Positions 17,858 through 25,804 of a DNA stretch of 64,000 nt are shown here, in pieces. Made by a program: the position numbers and the translations under genes. The notes beneath the pieces are model-generated. The model saw only the letters and a list, made by a program, of their open reading frames with translations, did no database searches and was not told the origin of the DNA. Source of the DNA: Halomonas sp. (GTDB taxonomy: Bacteria > Pseudomonadota > Gammaproteobacteria > Pseudomonadales > Halomonadaceae); the NCBI RefSeq assembly GCF_017515565.1, contig NZ_JAFWFN010000049.1, positions 124,001 through 188,000 of the forward strand, written 5' to 3'. How positions within the stretch are numbered: the stretch's first letter is position 1; each line of letters begins with the position of its first letter.

Positions 17858-20800
17858 TTATCGATCCGGCGTTTCAAGGGGCTCGTGGTGTGCCGTCGGA
17901 GCGTTTGCGATCTCATCTTCGAGCCTGCGTTTAACCGCCCCAGGCGACCCCGTATAACGTGCTAGCAGGTCATACGCTACGGGTACGACAAACAGGGTGA
18001 AGATCGTGGCTGACCCAACGCCCGCCATAATCACGGTGCCGATAACCAGGCGCGATTCTGCACCTGGGCCACTTGATAAAATCAGTGGAATTGACCCGGC
18101 CATGGTGGTGATAGCGGTCATTAGAATGGGTCTTAGCCGCGTTACCGAGGCTTCAATAAGCGCAGAACGAAACGCCTGGCCCTCATCGCGCAGCTGGTTG
18201 GCGAACTCCACAATCAATATGCCGTTTTTAGCCGCCAAGCCAATCAACAACACAAGCCCTACCTGGCTGTAGATATTAAGTGATTGGCCCGTTAGCAGTA
18301 GGGCAAGCAGCGCACCGCTCATGGCTAACGGCACGGTGAGCATGATCACAAAGGGATGGATTAAGCTTTCAAACTGCGCAGCAAGCACCAGGAAGACCAC
18401 CACCGCGCCAAGCACCAGTAAAAAGGTAGTGGCACCGCTGGCCTGTTGGAAATCCCGCGATGGCCCTGCCAGGTTGGTTTGAGCCTCCTCCGGCAGAATG
18501 TCATCAGCGGTTTGCTGAAGGTAGGCAAGCGCTTCGCCCAAGGGGTAACCATCGGCCAAATTAGCTTCAATAGTAATTGCCCTAACCCGGTCAAAGCGGT
18601 TAAGCGTGCTAGCGCCAGCAAAGTCTGAAAGTGTCACTAAGCTGGCCAGCGGGATCAGTTCACCAGAGCGGGCCGAACGCACCTGAATATTATCCAGCGC
18701 ACGGGGGCTATTTTGCCGGCCCCGGTCGCCTTCTAAAATGACATCGTACTCCTCGCCGTCATCCACGTAGCGGGTGACATTGCGCCCACCCAGCAACACT
18801 TCAAGGGTGCGGCCTATCTCCGTTACGGTAACGCCAAGGTCGGCAGCACGCTCGTAGTTGATATCTACACGAAGCTGAGGCTGTGTTTCGTCGTAATTGC
18901 TCTCTAGGGCTGTTAGGCGAGGGTTATCTTCGCGCACATGGTTAAGTAGCCTGTCTCGCCAACTGGCGAGCTCTTCATAGGTGCCGCCGCCCAGTACAAA
19001 CTGGACGGGCTTCTGGGTACGCTGACCAAAGCCTTGCCGCATCACAGGAAATGCCTGGACCCCGGGTAAAGGCCCTAAGGTTTGACGAACATCCGCCATA
19101 ATCTCCCACGCGCTGCGACGGCTTCCCCAGTCCGCCATATTGACGATGATAAAACCGCTGTTAAAGTTTTCGATGTTGCCAAACCCCCGTGGGGCGCGTA
19201 CCACGATACGCTCCAGCTCGCCGCTTTCAACGAAGGGCGTTAAGCGGGCTTCGATCTCATCCATGTAGTCCATCATGTAGTCGAACGTTGCCCCTTCAGG
19301 GCCGTTCACCAACACGATAAAATTGCCACGATCCTCCTGAGGGGTGTACTCGTTGGGTAATTCGGTTACTAGCCACGCCGTTGCGGCCAGCAGCAGTACA
19401 AACAGTGCAACGACGACCCATTTAAACCGCAGTACCGCTTCTAAACCGTGCTGGTAGCGGCGCTGGGTGCCGGTCAGTACCCACTGCACGCCTTGGCCAA
19501 TACGGCTGTCGTGCATACCGGGTTTGAGGATTTTGGACGCCATCATGGGCGTGAGGGTAAGCGCCAGCAGCGTTGATACCACCACGGCCGCTGCCATGGT
19601 AAGCGCGAACTCTGAAAACAGCCGACCGATATCGCCCTGTAGCATGCTTAAGGGTAGAAACACTGCTACCAGCACCAGGGTGGTGGCAATCACCGCAAAG
19701 GCAATTTGGCGTGTACCGCGAAACGCCGCGACCAGCGGTGTTTCTCCGTAGTCGTGCATGCGCCGGTTAATGTTCTCAAGCACCACAATGGCGTCATCGA
19801 CAATTAAGCCAATCGCTAGCACTAATGCCAGCAGTGTCAGCAGATTGATCGAAAAGTTCATGGCCGCCAGGGCAGTAAAGGCACCAATCACTGCAATAGG
19901 CACCGTCACCGCGGGGACGAGCGTTGTACGCAGGTTGCCTAGAAAGAGGAAAATCACTACCACCACCAGCCCCATGGCAATGAACAGCGTCATCACGACC
20001 TGCTTAATGGCTCCCGATACGAAGACCGACGCATCAAAATTCAGGTTGAGCGACATGCCTTCAGGCAGCGTGCTCTGTAGTCGGGTCATCTCCTGCTGGA
20101 CGGCTGCTGATAGCTCTACGATGTTAGCGGTAGACTGCATAATGATGCCCAAACCTACCATGGGCACACCATTGGCGCGGAACACGGAGCGGTCTTCAAC
20201 CGAGCCAATTTCGACCCTGGCGACTTCTGATAAACGCATCAAGTGACCGTTATCGCCTCGGCTTAAAGCGAGCTGTTTAAAGTCATCTGGGGTAGCAAAG
20301 CTGCGTGGAAGGCGCACAATAAACTGGCGGTCTTCAGACTCAATAGAGCCTGCGGGTAGTTCAACGTTTTCAGCGCGTAGCGCGTCTTCGATATCGCCCA
20401 CCGTTAAGCCTCGGGCGGCGAGGGCATTGCGGTCTAGCCAGACGCGCATGGCATAATCACGACCGCCACCTACCCGCACCCTGGCAACCCCGCTTTGCAC
20501 GGAAAGGCTGTCGACTAAAAAGCGGTTGGCGTAATCGGTGAGTTCGGTAATGGTGTAGTCTGCCCCTGAAAGGCTCAGCCACATGACCACTGTTTCACTG
20601 CTGTCGGTTTTGGTGACTTCCGGGTTGTCGGCATCATCGGGTAGGTTACGCAGTGCCCCAGAAATACGGTCGCGCACATCGTTGGCGGCGGCATCAATAT
20701 CACGGGTAATGGCAAACTCGATCTCGATGCGTGAGCGGCCGTCTTCGCTTCGAGAGGTGATTAGCTCAATGCCTTCAACCCCAGCGATGCGGTCTTCCAA

Positions 20801-20998
20801 TACCTGGGTAATACGGGTTTCAACAACGCTTGCAGAGGCACCGGGATAGCGGGTGTCGATACTAACGATGGGGGGATCAACGGTAGGGTATTCCTGAAGC
20901 GGCAACCGGTTGAGCGCCAGTAGTCCGAAGGCAACGATAAGCGCTGCAATTACCATGGCTAGTACGGGCCGTTGAACCGAAATATCTGATAAGCGCAT
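17858..20998 (-). CDS. RND efflux permease (HAE1/AcrB-like)
   Basis: The 1046-residue inner-membrane pump exports drugs or other hydrophobic compounds using the proton gradient. It shows the usual N-terminus MRLSDISVQRPVLAMVIAALI, two large periplasmic loops and twelve hydrophobic segments. The proton-relay residues are VDDAIVVLEN in TM4 and the Lys of AAKNGILIVEFANQ in TM10. It is translationally coupled to the adaptor gene upstream (one-base overlap, TAATG). No outer-membrane channel or regulator gene is adjacent, so it probably uses a TolC encoded elsewhere. Confidence 0.93.
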   Translation of the reverse strand: MRLSDISVQRPVLAMVIAALIVAFGLLALNRLPLQEYPTVDPPIVSIDTRYPGASASVVETRITQVLEDRIAGVEGIELITSRSEDGRSRIEIEFAITRDIDAAANDVRDRISGALRNLPDDADNPEVTKTDSSETVVMWLSLSGADYTITELTDYANRFLVDSLSVQSGVARVRVGGGRDYAMRVWLDRNALAARGLTVGDIEDALRAENVELPAGSIESEDRQFIVRLPRSFATPDDFKQLALSRGDNGHLMRLSEVARVEIGSVEDRSVFRANGVPMVGLGIIMQSTANIVELSAAVQQEMTRLQSTLPEGMSLNLNFDASVFVSGAIKQVVMTLFIAMGLVVVVIFLFLGNLRTTLVPAVTVPIAVIGAFTALAAMNFSINLLTLLALVLAIGLIVDDAIVVLENINRRMHDYGETPLVAAFRGTRQIAFAVIATTLVLVAVFLPLSMLQGDIGRLFSEFALTMAAAVVVSTLLALTLTPMMASKILKPGMHDSRIGQGVQWVLTGTQRRYQHGLEAVLRFKWVVVALFVLLLAATAWLVTELPNEYTPQEDRGNFIVLVNGPEGATFDYMMDYMDEIEARLTPFVESGELERIVVRAPRGFGNIENFNSGFIIVNMADWGSRRSAWEIMADVRQTLGPLPGVQAFPVMRQGFGQRTQKPVQFVLGGGTYEELASWRDRLLNHVREDNPRLTALESNYDETQPQLRVDINYERAADLGVTVTEIGRTLEVLLGGRNVTRYVDDGEEYDVILEGDRGRQNSPRALDNIQVRSARSGELIPLASLVTLSDFAGASTLNRFDRVRAITIEANLADGYPLGEALAYLQQTADDILPEEAQTNLAGPSRDFQQASGATTFLLVLGAVVVFLVLAAQFESLIHPFVIMLTVPLAMSGALLALLLTGQSLNIYSQVGLVLLIGLAAKNGILIVEFANQLRDEGQAFRSALIEASVTRLRPILMTAITTMAGSIPLILSSGPGAESRLVIGTVIMAGVGSATIFTLFVVPVAYDLLARYTGSPGAVKRRLEDEIANAPTAHHEPLETPDR

Positions 20999-22068
20999 TA
21001 GCGATCAGCCTCCAGCAGCGCACGGATACTGGTATCGCTATCGACCACGCCTAGCAAGCGGACTTTCTGGCCATCCCGGGCCATCTGCAGGCCATGTACG
21101 ACGACCAAATCACCCGACTCGATGCCTTCGAGAATCTCTACCTCCCCATGGCGTCGTTCGCCGATGGAGACCTCCCGCTGCTCAAGGCGCAAAGATTCAT
21201 CGTCCTGTTCATGAATCACCATCACGTAGTGGCGGTCACCGCTGGGCTCAAGCGCTGCTTCAGGAAGTACCACGGCGTCACGGGCGCGTTGTTGCACGAT
21301 AACTTCCATCAGCATACCGGGACGTAACCGAAGGCCAGGGTTATCAAGCTCTGCGCGAACCCTCACGCTGCGCGAAACAGGGTCAATACGGGTGCCAATA
21401 CTGGCAATTTGACCGCTGAAAATCTCATCGGGGAAGGCAGCGGTTTTGGCACTTAATGAAAGCCCGGAGGATAAGCGCCCCAAAAACACCTCGGGAACGC
21501 TAAAATCAAGCTTCATTACGTTGAGCTTATCCAGGGTGACGAGCTCCATGCCTGGCGTCACTAGTGCGCCGACGCTAACGTTGCGAAAACCTACGCGCCC
21601 GCTAAAAGGGGCCTGTATTTGATAATTGGCCAGTCGCGCTTCCAGTGCCTGAGCATCGGCCTCTGCTTGGCGAAGCCGCGCTTGGGTATCCTCTACATCA
21701 GCCCGGGCGGCTAGGTTGCGCTGCTGCAGCTGTGCCGCTCGTTCTGACGCATTGCGACGCTCATCGGTTAGCGCTTGTGCGGCCCTTAACTGAGCCTGCT
21801 CTTCGGCGTCCTGCAAGCGAATAAGTAACTGCCCGCGCTCAACCTGTTGACCATCTTGAAAGTTGATTTCGGCAATTGTTTCGGTAACCGTGGCAGAAAG
21901 TGTGACGCTCTCGTCAGCACCCAGGGTGCCAAGGGCTTCCAAGGGGTCAGACCAAGTAGTAAGCTCGGCGCGGCTTCCAATAACGGAAGGTAGCGACTGG
22001 GCGTAGAGTGAGGTGGAGCACAGTAGTGCCAACAGAAAAATAAGTACGATACGTCTATAAACGTGCAT
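20998..22068 (-). CDS. RND efflux periplasmic adaptor (membrane fusion protein)
   Basis: The 356-residue protein has a signal peptide (to about LYAQ), a lipoyl half-motif near INFQDGQQVERGQLLIRLQDAEEQ, a coiled-coil hairpin of about residues 85-145 and a second lipoyl half IQAPFSGRVGFRNVS. Beta-barrel domains follow. It bridges the RND permease and the outer-membrane channel. It is the first gene of a two-gene operon with the permease; candidate control elements lie just upstream. Confidence 0.92.
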   Translation of the reverse strand: MHVYRRIVLIFLLALLCSTSLYAQSLPSVIGSRAELTTWSDPLEALGTLGADESVTLSATVTETIAEINFQDGQQVERGQLLIRLQDAEEQAQLRAAQALTDERRNASERAAQLQQRNLAARADVEDTQARLRQAEADAQALEARLANYQIQAPFSGRVGFRNVSVGALVTPGMELVTLDKLNVMKLDFSVPEVFLGRLSSGLSLSAKTAAFPDEIFSGQIASIGTRIDPVSRSVRVRAELDNPGLRLRPGMLMEVIVQQRARDAVVLPEAALEPSGDRHYVMVIHEQDDESLRLEQREVSIGERRHGEVEILEGIESGDLVVVHGLQMARDGQKVRLLGVVDSDTSIRALLEADR

Positions 22069-22105
22069 CAGCGTCTCAGCGTAGTAAGCTATAAAGTAAC
22101 AGCGC

Positions 22106-22128
22106 GTAAAAAGGCCCTAAGGGGCCTT
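22106..22128 (-). promoter_or_regulatory. Terminator-like hairpin in the leader of the RND adaptor gene
   Basis: Arms AAGGCCC (22111-22117) and GGGCCTT (22122-22128) form a 7-bp stem with loop TAAG. On the minus strand the stem is followed by TTTACGC after the T-rich arm. It lies 43 bases before the adaptor start, so it could act as an attenuator or block upstream readthrough. Confidence 0.5.
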
Positions 22129-22153
22129 GTGAGTTCTGTAATTGATACATTTT

Positions 22154-22188
22154 TGTACTTTAATTGTACGGCGTGCTTTTAAAGTACA
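22154..22188. promoter_or_regulatory. Inverted repeat, candidate operator for the RND operon
   Basis: Perfect 10-base arms TGTACTTTAA (22154-22163) and TTAAAGTACA (22179-22188) are separated by 15 bases, with an extra GTAC at 22166-22169. The site lies between the divergent RND and flavoprotein genes. TetR-type efflux repressors use sites of this style, but no regulator gene is nearby. Confidence 0.5.
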
Positions 22189-22247
22189 GCAAACCATCCC
22201 GCGTTACCTGTTAAAATGCCTGACTTTACTTGTTGGGAACCTCTTTT

Positions 22248-23432
22248 ATGGTCTACGACGTCGTAGTAATTGGCGCTGGTGCCGCAGGTTTAATGTGTGC
22301 GGCCCAGGCAGGCTACGCAGGGCGGCGTGTGCTGGTGCTGGATCATGCCAAAAAAGCAGGCAAGAAAATTCTTATGTCAGGCGGCGGACGCTGCAACTTT
22401 ACCAACCTTGGCACCACACCTCAGCACTTTTACGCGGAAAATCCGTATTTTTGTATTTCTGCGCTAAAGCGTTATCGACCAGAGCATTTTGTTTCTCTGG
22501 TGGAGCGCCATGGTGTCGAGTACGTAGAAAAGGCGCCGGGGCAGCTGTTTTGTGCAACCTCTGCCAAAGAGATCGTAAGGGTACTGCTCACCGAGTGCGA
22601 ATGGGCAGGCGCAGAGATTGCTCTTGGCACTCATATTACGTCCGTTGAGCGAGTCGGGGAGGGTATGCGCTTAGTTACTTCCCTAGGCCGCATTGATGCA
22701 GGCGTGGTAGTGGTGGCGACGGGAGGGCTCTCCATTCCTACTATGGGCGCGACGGGATTTGGCTATGAACTCGCGCGGCAATTTGGCTTAGAGGTATTGC
22801 CTACCCGGCCTGGTTTGGTGCCCTTTACCTTAAGCGATACCTGGAAAGCCCGGGCTGCTGAGCTTTCAGGTATGAGCTTGCCGGCAGCGGTGAGCTGCAA
22901 TGGGCGCCAGTTTGTCGAGCCGATGCTATTTACCCATCGCGGGTTATCGGGGCCATCAATGCTGCAAATATCCAGCGTTTGGCAGCCCGGTGAGCCCATT
23001 GAAATTAATCTGTTGCCAGATGAAGACGCAGCAGCATCCCTACGAGATGCCCGGGCGGCCACGCCGAAACGGCAGCTCTCCACATGGCTGGGGGAACGTT
23101 TTCCTAAACGATTTTCCCAGGCGCTGCTTGAGTGGATGCCCGAGAATGACCCGACTCGCCCTTTGGCTCACTATAGCAACGATGCCCTGAACAGCTGGGC
23201 AGAACGGCTAAATCGCTGGCAGCTCAAGCCCGCAGGTACGGAAGGGTGGAGGACGGCTGAAGTGACCATGGGGGGCGTCAATACTGAGGCGATTTCTTCA
23301 AAAACCTTTGAAGTAAAACACCTACCGCAACTGCGTTTTATTGGAGAAGTGCTGGACGTTACCGGCGAGCTTGGGGGATACAACTTCCAATGGGCATGGG
23401 CAAGTGGAGTGGCCTGTGGCGAGTCGTGTTAA
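22248..23432 (+). CDS. HI0933-family NAD(P)/FAD-dependent flavoprotein (YhiN-like)
   Basis: The 394-residue protein begins YDVVVIGAGAAGLMCAAQAGYAGRRV, a dinucleotide-binding Rossmann fold, followed by LDHAKKAGKKILMSGGGRCNFTN, the signature of the HI0933/YhiN family. The C-terminus GYNFQWAWASG is also typical. The physiological reaction of the family is not settled in my knowledge; some distant relatives are dehydroxylating or reducing flavoenzymes. The ATG at 22248 is chosen over a TTG at 22230. It is monocistronic and ends at a strong hairpin. Confidence 0.87.
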   Translation: MVYDVVVIGAGAAGLMCAAQAGYAGRRVLVLDHAKKAGKKILMSGGGRCNFTNLGTTPQHFYAENPYFCISALKRYRPEHFVSLVERHGVEYVEKAPGQLFCATSAKEIVRVLLTECEWAGAEIALGTHITSVERVGEGMRLVTSLGRIDAGVVVVATGGLSIPTMGATGFGYELARQFGLEVLPTRPGLVPFTLSDTWKARAAELSGMSLPAAVSCNGRQFVEPMLFTHRGLSGPSMLQISSVWQPGEPIEINLLPDEDAAASLRDARAATPKRQLSTWLGERFPKRFSQALLEWMPENDPTRPLAHYSNDALNSWAERLNRWQLKPAGTEGWRTAEVTMGGVNTEAISSKTFEVKHLPQLRFIGEVLDVTGELGGYNFQWAWASGVACGESC

Positions 23433-23456
23433 CCCTTGGATGAAAAAGCCCTAAGC

Positions 23457-23513
23457 GAAAACGGCAAAGGCCGCATCGGTTGGATAACCTTTGATGCGGC
23501 CTTTATCGTTTTC
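23457..23513. terminator. Bidirectional terminator hairpin
   Basis: A 21-base inverted repeat with two mismatches (arms 23457-23477 and 23493-23513; outer GAAAACG/CGTTTTC, inner GGCCGCATC/GATGCGGCC) lies between the flavoprotein gene and the convergent YqjK-like gene. Confidence 0.75.
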
Positions 23514-23542
23514 AAGCTATGGGTAGCTTTTGAAGTCTTTGT

Positions 23543-23839
23543 TTAAGAGGCCACTTTCGCCAGCAGCTTAAACTTACGGAACAGCATATAGCCTGCCAAT
23601 GCTTTGCGGCCTGCTGCCATCATTCCGCCAGGGTGGCGTATTAGCCGAAATGCCACTACACCTCCAACAGCGTATAAGGGCAGTTTTAAGCTGTTCCAGT
23701 GTTTATCTAGTGGGGCAGTCGCCCGCAGTAAGTAATCGCTACTGACCAGTATATCCACGCGCTGCTGCTCTAAATCAGCAAGCAGGGCCGCTTTTCGCTC
23801 AGCACGGGTAAGTGGCTTATCGACGGTGGGTGATGTCAT
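23543..23839 (-). CDS. YqjK-like small protein
   Basis: The 98-residue product is basic and begins MTSPTVDKPLTRAERKAALL, then an arginine/glutamine-rich helix, a hydrophobic stretch (LPLYAVGGVVAFRLI) and a basic C-terminus. It fits the YqjK-like family seen next to YqjE and ElaB/YqjD homologues. ATG 23839 is preferred because GGAGG lies nine bases upstream, while ATG 23845 would be only three bases away. It overlaps the 3' end of the YqjE-like gene, so the trio is an operon. The function is unknown. Confidence 0.7.
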   Translation of the reverse strand: MTSPTVDKPLTRAERKAALLADLEQQRVDILVSSDYLLRATAPLDKHWNSLKLPLYAVGGVVAFRLIRHPGGMMAAGRKALAGYMLFRKFKLLAKVAS

Positions 23840-24218
23840 CTTCATTTGCCTCCAACAGCGCACGGTCAGCGGCTAGCTGTTTTAATGTCTCTTTCAACAG
23901 CGTATGACGTTTAGCTTGACGAAGCGCAACAACCGCCAACAGGAAGCTTGAGGCGATCAGCACAAACGCACTTACGCTGATAGCCGTAAGGCGATACGTG
24001 TCCCAAAAAAGCACGACCACAAGCGCCGTTAACGTTGCCACGCCCAGAAGCAGCAGCAAAAGACTCGCACCCGCTAATAACAGCAGCGTGAGTAAACGTG
24101 CGCGCTCCTCTTCAAGTTCCAACACCGCCAAACGCAGGCGGGTTTCACCATTCGCTATCAGTGAATTCAGCAGGCGTTTAGCGGCAGAGAATACGCGTTG
24201 GGTTGGCCCCAAAGCCAT
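23817..24218 (-). CDS. YqjE/phage-holin-superfamily membrane protein
   Basis: The 133-residue protein has an N-terminal amphipathic helix and two strongly hydrophobic segments (about residues 42-70 and 78-97), then a charged C-terminal helix. This is the architecture of the YqjE family, which profile databases group with phage holin-like proteins, but it is a chromosomal gene. Its ATG overlaps the stop of the ElaB-like gene by one base (TAATG). Confidence 0.78.
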   Translation of the reverse strand: MALGPTQRVFSAAKRLLNSLIANGETRLRLAVLELEEERARLLTLLLLAGASLLLLLLGVATLTALVVVLFWDTYRLTAISVSAFVLIASSFLLAVVALRQAKRHTLLKETLKQLAADRALLEANEDDITHRR

Positions 24219-24550
24219 TAGCGACGACCGAGCAGCATACCCACGATTAAGCCTGCAGCAGCGCCGATACCGATGCTGGTCCAGGGATTGTCGTGAACGT
24301 AACGGTCGCAGCAGTCCACTTGATGAGAGAGGGACTCGCGGGTTTCGTCATAAATGCGCTCGCCTTTTGCCTCAAGCCGTGCACGGGTATCTTTTAGGCG
24401 TCGCTCGGCGCGCTCACGAAGATCGTGCATTTCGCTGCTAGCATCCTTTGAGGTGGCATTGACCAGCTCTTCAACGGTTTCGCTGAGATAACGCAGATCT
24501 TCTTTAAGCTGATCAGCGCGAGTAGAGGAGTCAGTATTACGTTTAGCCAT
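24218..24550 (-). CDS. DUF883/ElaB-YqjD-like membrane-anchored protein
   Basis: The 110-residue protein starts MAKRNTDSSTRADQL, continues as a long charged helix and ends with VHDNPWTSIGIGAAAGLIVGMLLGRR in its last 26 residues (glycine-rich transmembrane tail plus RR). That is the hallmark of ElaB/YqjD, which anchor to the inner membrane and in E. coli associate with ribosomes in stationary phase. ATG 24550 has GGAAGAC upstream; an in-frame start at 24616 would add 22 residues without homology. It is the first gene of the trio. Confidence 0.83.
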   Translation of the reverse strand: MAKRNTDSSTRADQLKEDLRYLSETVEELVNATSKDASSEMHDLRERAERRLKDTRARLEAKGERIYDETRESLSHQVDCCDRYVHDNPWTSIGIGAAAGLIVGMLLGRR

Positions 24551-24626
24551 GATGTCTTCCTTTGACGAAGTGATAAGTGACGACTTCAAGCATAGCAGCC
24601 GACGCCGAGTAGACAACCCCTAAACC

Positions 24627-25658
24627 TTAACGGTTCAGTCCAGTAGCGCTGAACAGAGGATTTAAACTGAAGCCGAGGCTGATTCTGTGTATTCGGTTAT
24701 CGTAATCAATCATGCTCTCGCCATAGCCGTAATAGTACTGCAGATGGGCTCGGACACTATTGAACGCAGGCCAGCTGTAATCGACTTGAGTGCCATAATT
24801 GCCTGCACTTGGATTGCCACGTACAAAGCCTGCTACTTCATGGTTATTATTCAGGCGTTTAGCTAAGCGTACGTCACCATATCCCATAAAGCGATGAATA
24901 TCAGGGTTGTCGTCGCTGTTATCCGACTCAGGTATGCGCCAGTGCGGGGCTAATGCAAGCGCCCAGTCGCCACGCTGAAAGGTGCTTTCCATATACACCC
25001 GGTTCCAACTGCGGGACAGCGGGTCTGAACGGCCATTTGACTGGTGATTGAAGGAGAATCGGTTGCGGGTGTTCACCCAACCAAAGGCACGCCATGCATT
25101 ATCAAAATCGATGAAGATTTCCGGTTCATAGTTGGTTTCCCTAAACGGGGAGGAGGCATCGGTATTATACGCCTGCCACCAGCTACGTTGCGTATAGCCA
25201 AAGTAGATATCGCCAACATCGCCAAAAACGTCTTCTGCAAGATTAAATTTGGCGCTGAATTGAAATTTCACTTCGGCACTATCCGCAGAGCTATCTTCGG
25301 TAACATTGCGAAAGTTCTCGGCGTTTTGCTTGGTGTTGTAGCTTACCGGGAATAAATAGTTGAGGCGGTGTGTGGTGATCGCAAAGGGGTTGCGTGAGGA
25401 CTCCTGCTCCAATTGGCGGCGGTCGCTAAGATCCTCAAGCGCTACTTCTTCAGGAAGCAGTTCCACCGGTAAGCCCATCGCCGCCTCTTCGGGTGCGTCA
25501 ATTTGCTGCAGCTGTTGGCGGAGATGATAAAGCTCAGTATTTAACGCACGAATACGCGCTTCGACATCCTCGCGGGATTCCGCTAGCGCACTGGTCGTGA
25601 ACGTTTGTGCGCCTAAAAGTGCCATAACGCCGGTACATAATAATTTTCGGATGACCAT
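24627..25658 (-). CDS. pldA: Outer-membrane phospholipase A (PldA)
   Basis: PldA is a calcium-dependent outer-membrane beta-barrel that hydrolyses phospholipids mislocalised to the outer leaflet. The 343-residue product has a signal peptide (cleavage near TSALA), a coiled N-terminal stretch and the barrel. The catalytic motif is FNHQSNGRSDPLSRSWNRVY (His, Ser and supporting Asn), and the YTQRSWWQ and SSPFRETNYEPE blocks are present. The last residue is Arg rather than Phe. ATG 25658 is preferred to TTG 25673. It is divergent from the MscK-type gene. Confidence 0.88.
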   Translation of the reverse strand: MVIRKLLCTGVMALLGAQTFTTSALAESREDVEARIRALNTELYHLRQQLQQIDAPEEAAMGLPVELLPEEVALEDLSDRRQLEQESSRNPFAITTHRLNYLFPVSYNTKQNAENFRNVTEDSSADSAEVKFQFSAKFNLAEDVFGDVGDIYFGYTQRSWWQAYNTDASSPFRETNYEPEIFIDFDNAWRAFGWVNTRNRFSFNHQSNGRSDPLSRSWNRVYMESTFQRGDWALALAPHWRIPESDNSDDNPDIHRFMGYGDVRLAKRLNNNHEVAGFVRGNPSAGNYGTQVDYSWPAFNSVRAHLQYYYGYGESMIDYDNRIHRISLGFSLNPLFSATGLNR

Positions 25659-25804
25659 CAAGGTGGCTCGCAAATAGAGAAAAAGCAGTTGTCAGGCTTG
25701 TTTCTATACAGGCTGCGGGCCTAAGTCAACTACTCTAGATTGCGCTGGGGGAAAGAACGTCTGACAATGGCGCTGTTTCCCGTAGTCGCGGGATTTCGGT
25801 GTCG

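Noticed and set aside
23817-24218. A prophage remnant, because the protein falls in a phage-holin superfamily.
   Set aside because: It belongs to the chromosomal YqjE family beside ElaB- and YqjK-like genes, and no phage gene is nearby.
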